5,333 nucleotides of DNA. Origin: Anaerolineae bacterium (GTDB taxonomy: Bacteria > Chloroflexota > Anaerolineae > Aggregatilineales > Phototrophicaceae). The position numbers and the translations under genes were made by a program. Positions 5,056 through 5,333 of the stretch are shown here, in pieces. A model generated the notes under the pieces. The model was not told where the DNA came from. It ran no database searches and worked only from the letters and a program-made list of their open reading frames with translations. The DNA lies in the NCBI GenBank assembly GCA_020848855.1, contig JADLHH010000147.1, positions 1 to 5,333 on the forward strand, read 5' to 3'. Numbering within the stretch: the stretch's first letter is position 1; every line of letters begins with the position of its first letter.

Positions 5056-5333
5056 TTATCCTGCGTCCACCTCGTGCCACACCAGCGCCGCCGCGCCCAG
5101 CGCGCTCGATTCGATGTGCGATGGGGCGATCTGGATGAGCGGGGCGAGGTCGGGGATCAGGCGGGCGGTCATGGCGGCGCGCGCTGGCTCCGCCAGCAGG
5201 TCGTAGGCGGCGATACCCAGCCCGCCGCCGATGACGATCAGCGCCGGGTTCAGCATCATCACGCACCACGCCAGCGTTGTGCCGAGCGCGTCGGCGGCTT
5301 CACTGAGCACTCGCAGCGCCAGCGGGTCGCCCG
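5056..5333 (-). CDS. ROK-family sugar kinase (glucokinase-like), C-terminal part only
   Basis: The minus frame is open from the right edge to TAA at 5058-5056. It gives about 92 residues starting GDPLALRVLSEAADALG. This is the characteristic end of ROK proteins: a GDPLA helix, an amphipathic A-x-x-LG helix, then NPALIVIGGGLG, a glycine-rich strand-turn near the nucleotide site, and a final SSALGAAAL that matches the usual GLLGAAAL ending. A GTG at 5310 could open a shorter frame, but the conserved residues continue upstream of it, so it is not the start. The catalytic Asp and zinc-binding Cys/His cluster lie outside the window, so kinase and ROK repressor cannot be fully separated. The lack of a visible DNA-binding domain is uninformative here. 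It faces the MBL gene tail to tail. Confidence 0.88.
   Translation of the reverse strand, partial: GDPLALRVLSEAADALGTTLAWCVMMLNPALIVIGGGLGIAAYDLLAEPARAAMTARLIPDLAPLIQIAPSHIESSALGAAALVWHEVDAG

Noticed and set aside
1..5333. A defence, toxin-antitoxin or other new multi-gene system
   Set aside because: All six genes fit ordinary glycan, hydrolase or sugar-kinase families. No nuclease, reverse transcriptase, NTPase or small paired genes were seen.

Overview
The window is GC-rich and densely coding. The protein types (a GT-C-like membrane protein, CgeB-like and family-2 glycosyltransferases, a zinc-ribbon MBL hydrolase and a ROK kinase) and the heptanucleotide repeats between genes would fit a free-living bacterium of the Chloroflexota (Anaerolineae-like). 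That placement is an inference from style and has not been tested by any search.

Layout: (1) 1-369, minus: 5' part of a class I SAM-dependent methyltransferase that runs off the left edge. (2) 370-449: short gap with an in-phase heptanucleotide repeat array (391-460) that reaches the last codons of the next gene and can fold. (3) 450-1322, minus: family-2 glycosyltransferase of the rhamnosyltransferase type, probably co-transcribed with the methyltransferase. (4) 1323-1427: compact divergent control region with back-to-back promoters whose -35 boxes overlap. (5) 1428-2930, plus: polytopic membrane protein resembling GT-C (PMT/GT39-like) glycosyltransferases. It starts at a TTG with a strong ribosome binding site, and its last 55 bases overlap the end of the next gene tail to tail. 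(6) 2876-4003, minus: CgeB-like glycosyltransferase, with a second heptad array in its predicted 5' leader. (7) 4004-4169: divergent intergenic region with one promoter candidate for each side. (8) 4170-4976, plus: MBL-fold hydrolase with an N-terminal zinc ribbon and an altered metal motif. (9) 4977-5055: convergent gap with small hairpins and no convincing intrinsic terminator. (10) 5056-5333, minus: C-terminal end of a ROK-family sugar kinase that runs off the right edge.

Genes 1, 3, 5 and 6 read as a small glycan or cell-envelope cluster. A cytoplasmic GT2 and a CgeB-like GT would transfer sugars from nucleotide donors. The GT-C-like protein would use a lipid-linked donor at the outer face of the membrane. 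The methyltransferase may modify a sugar or a small molecule. The MBL protein and the ROK kinase look like unrelated neighbours, although ROK enzymes also act on sugars. I see no defence system, mobile element, CRISPR array or RNA gene. The least explained signals are the two heptad arrays, the overlapping divergent promoters, the convergent gene overlap and the unusual MBL metal motif.
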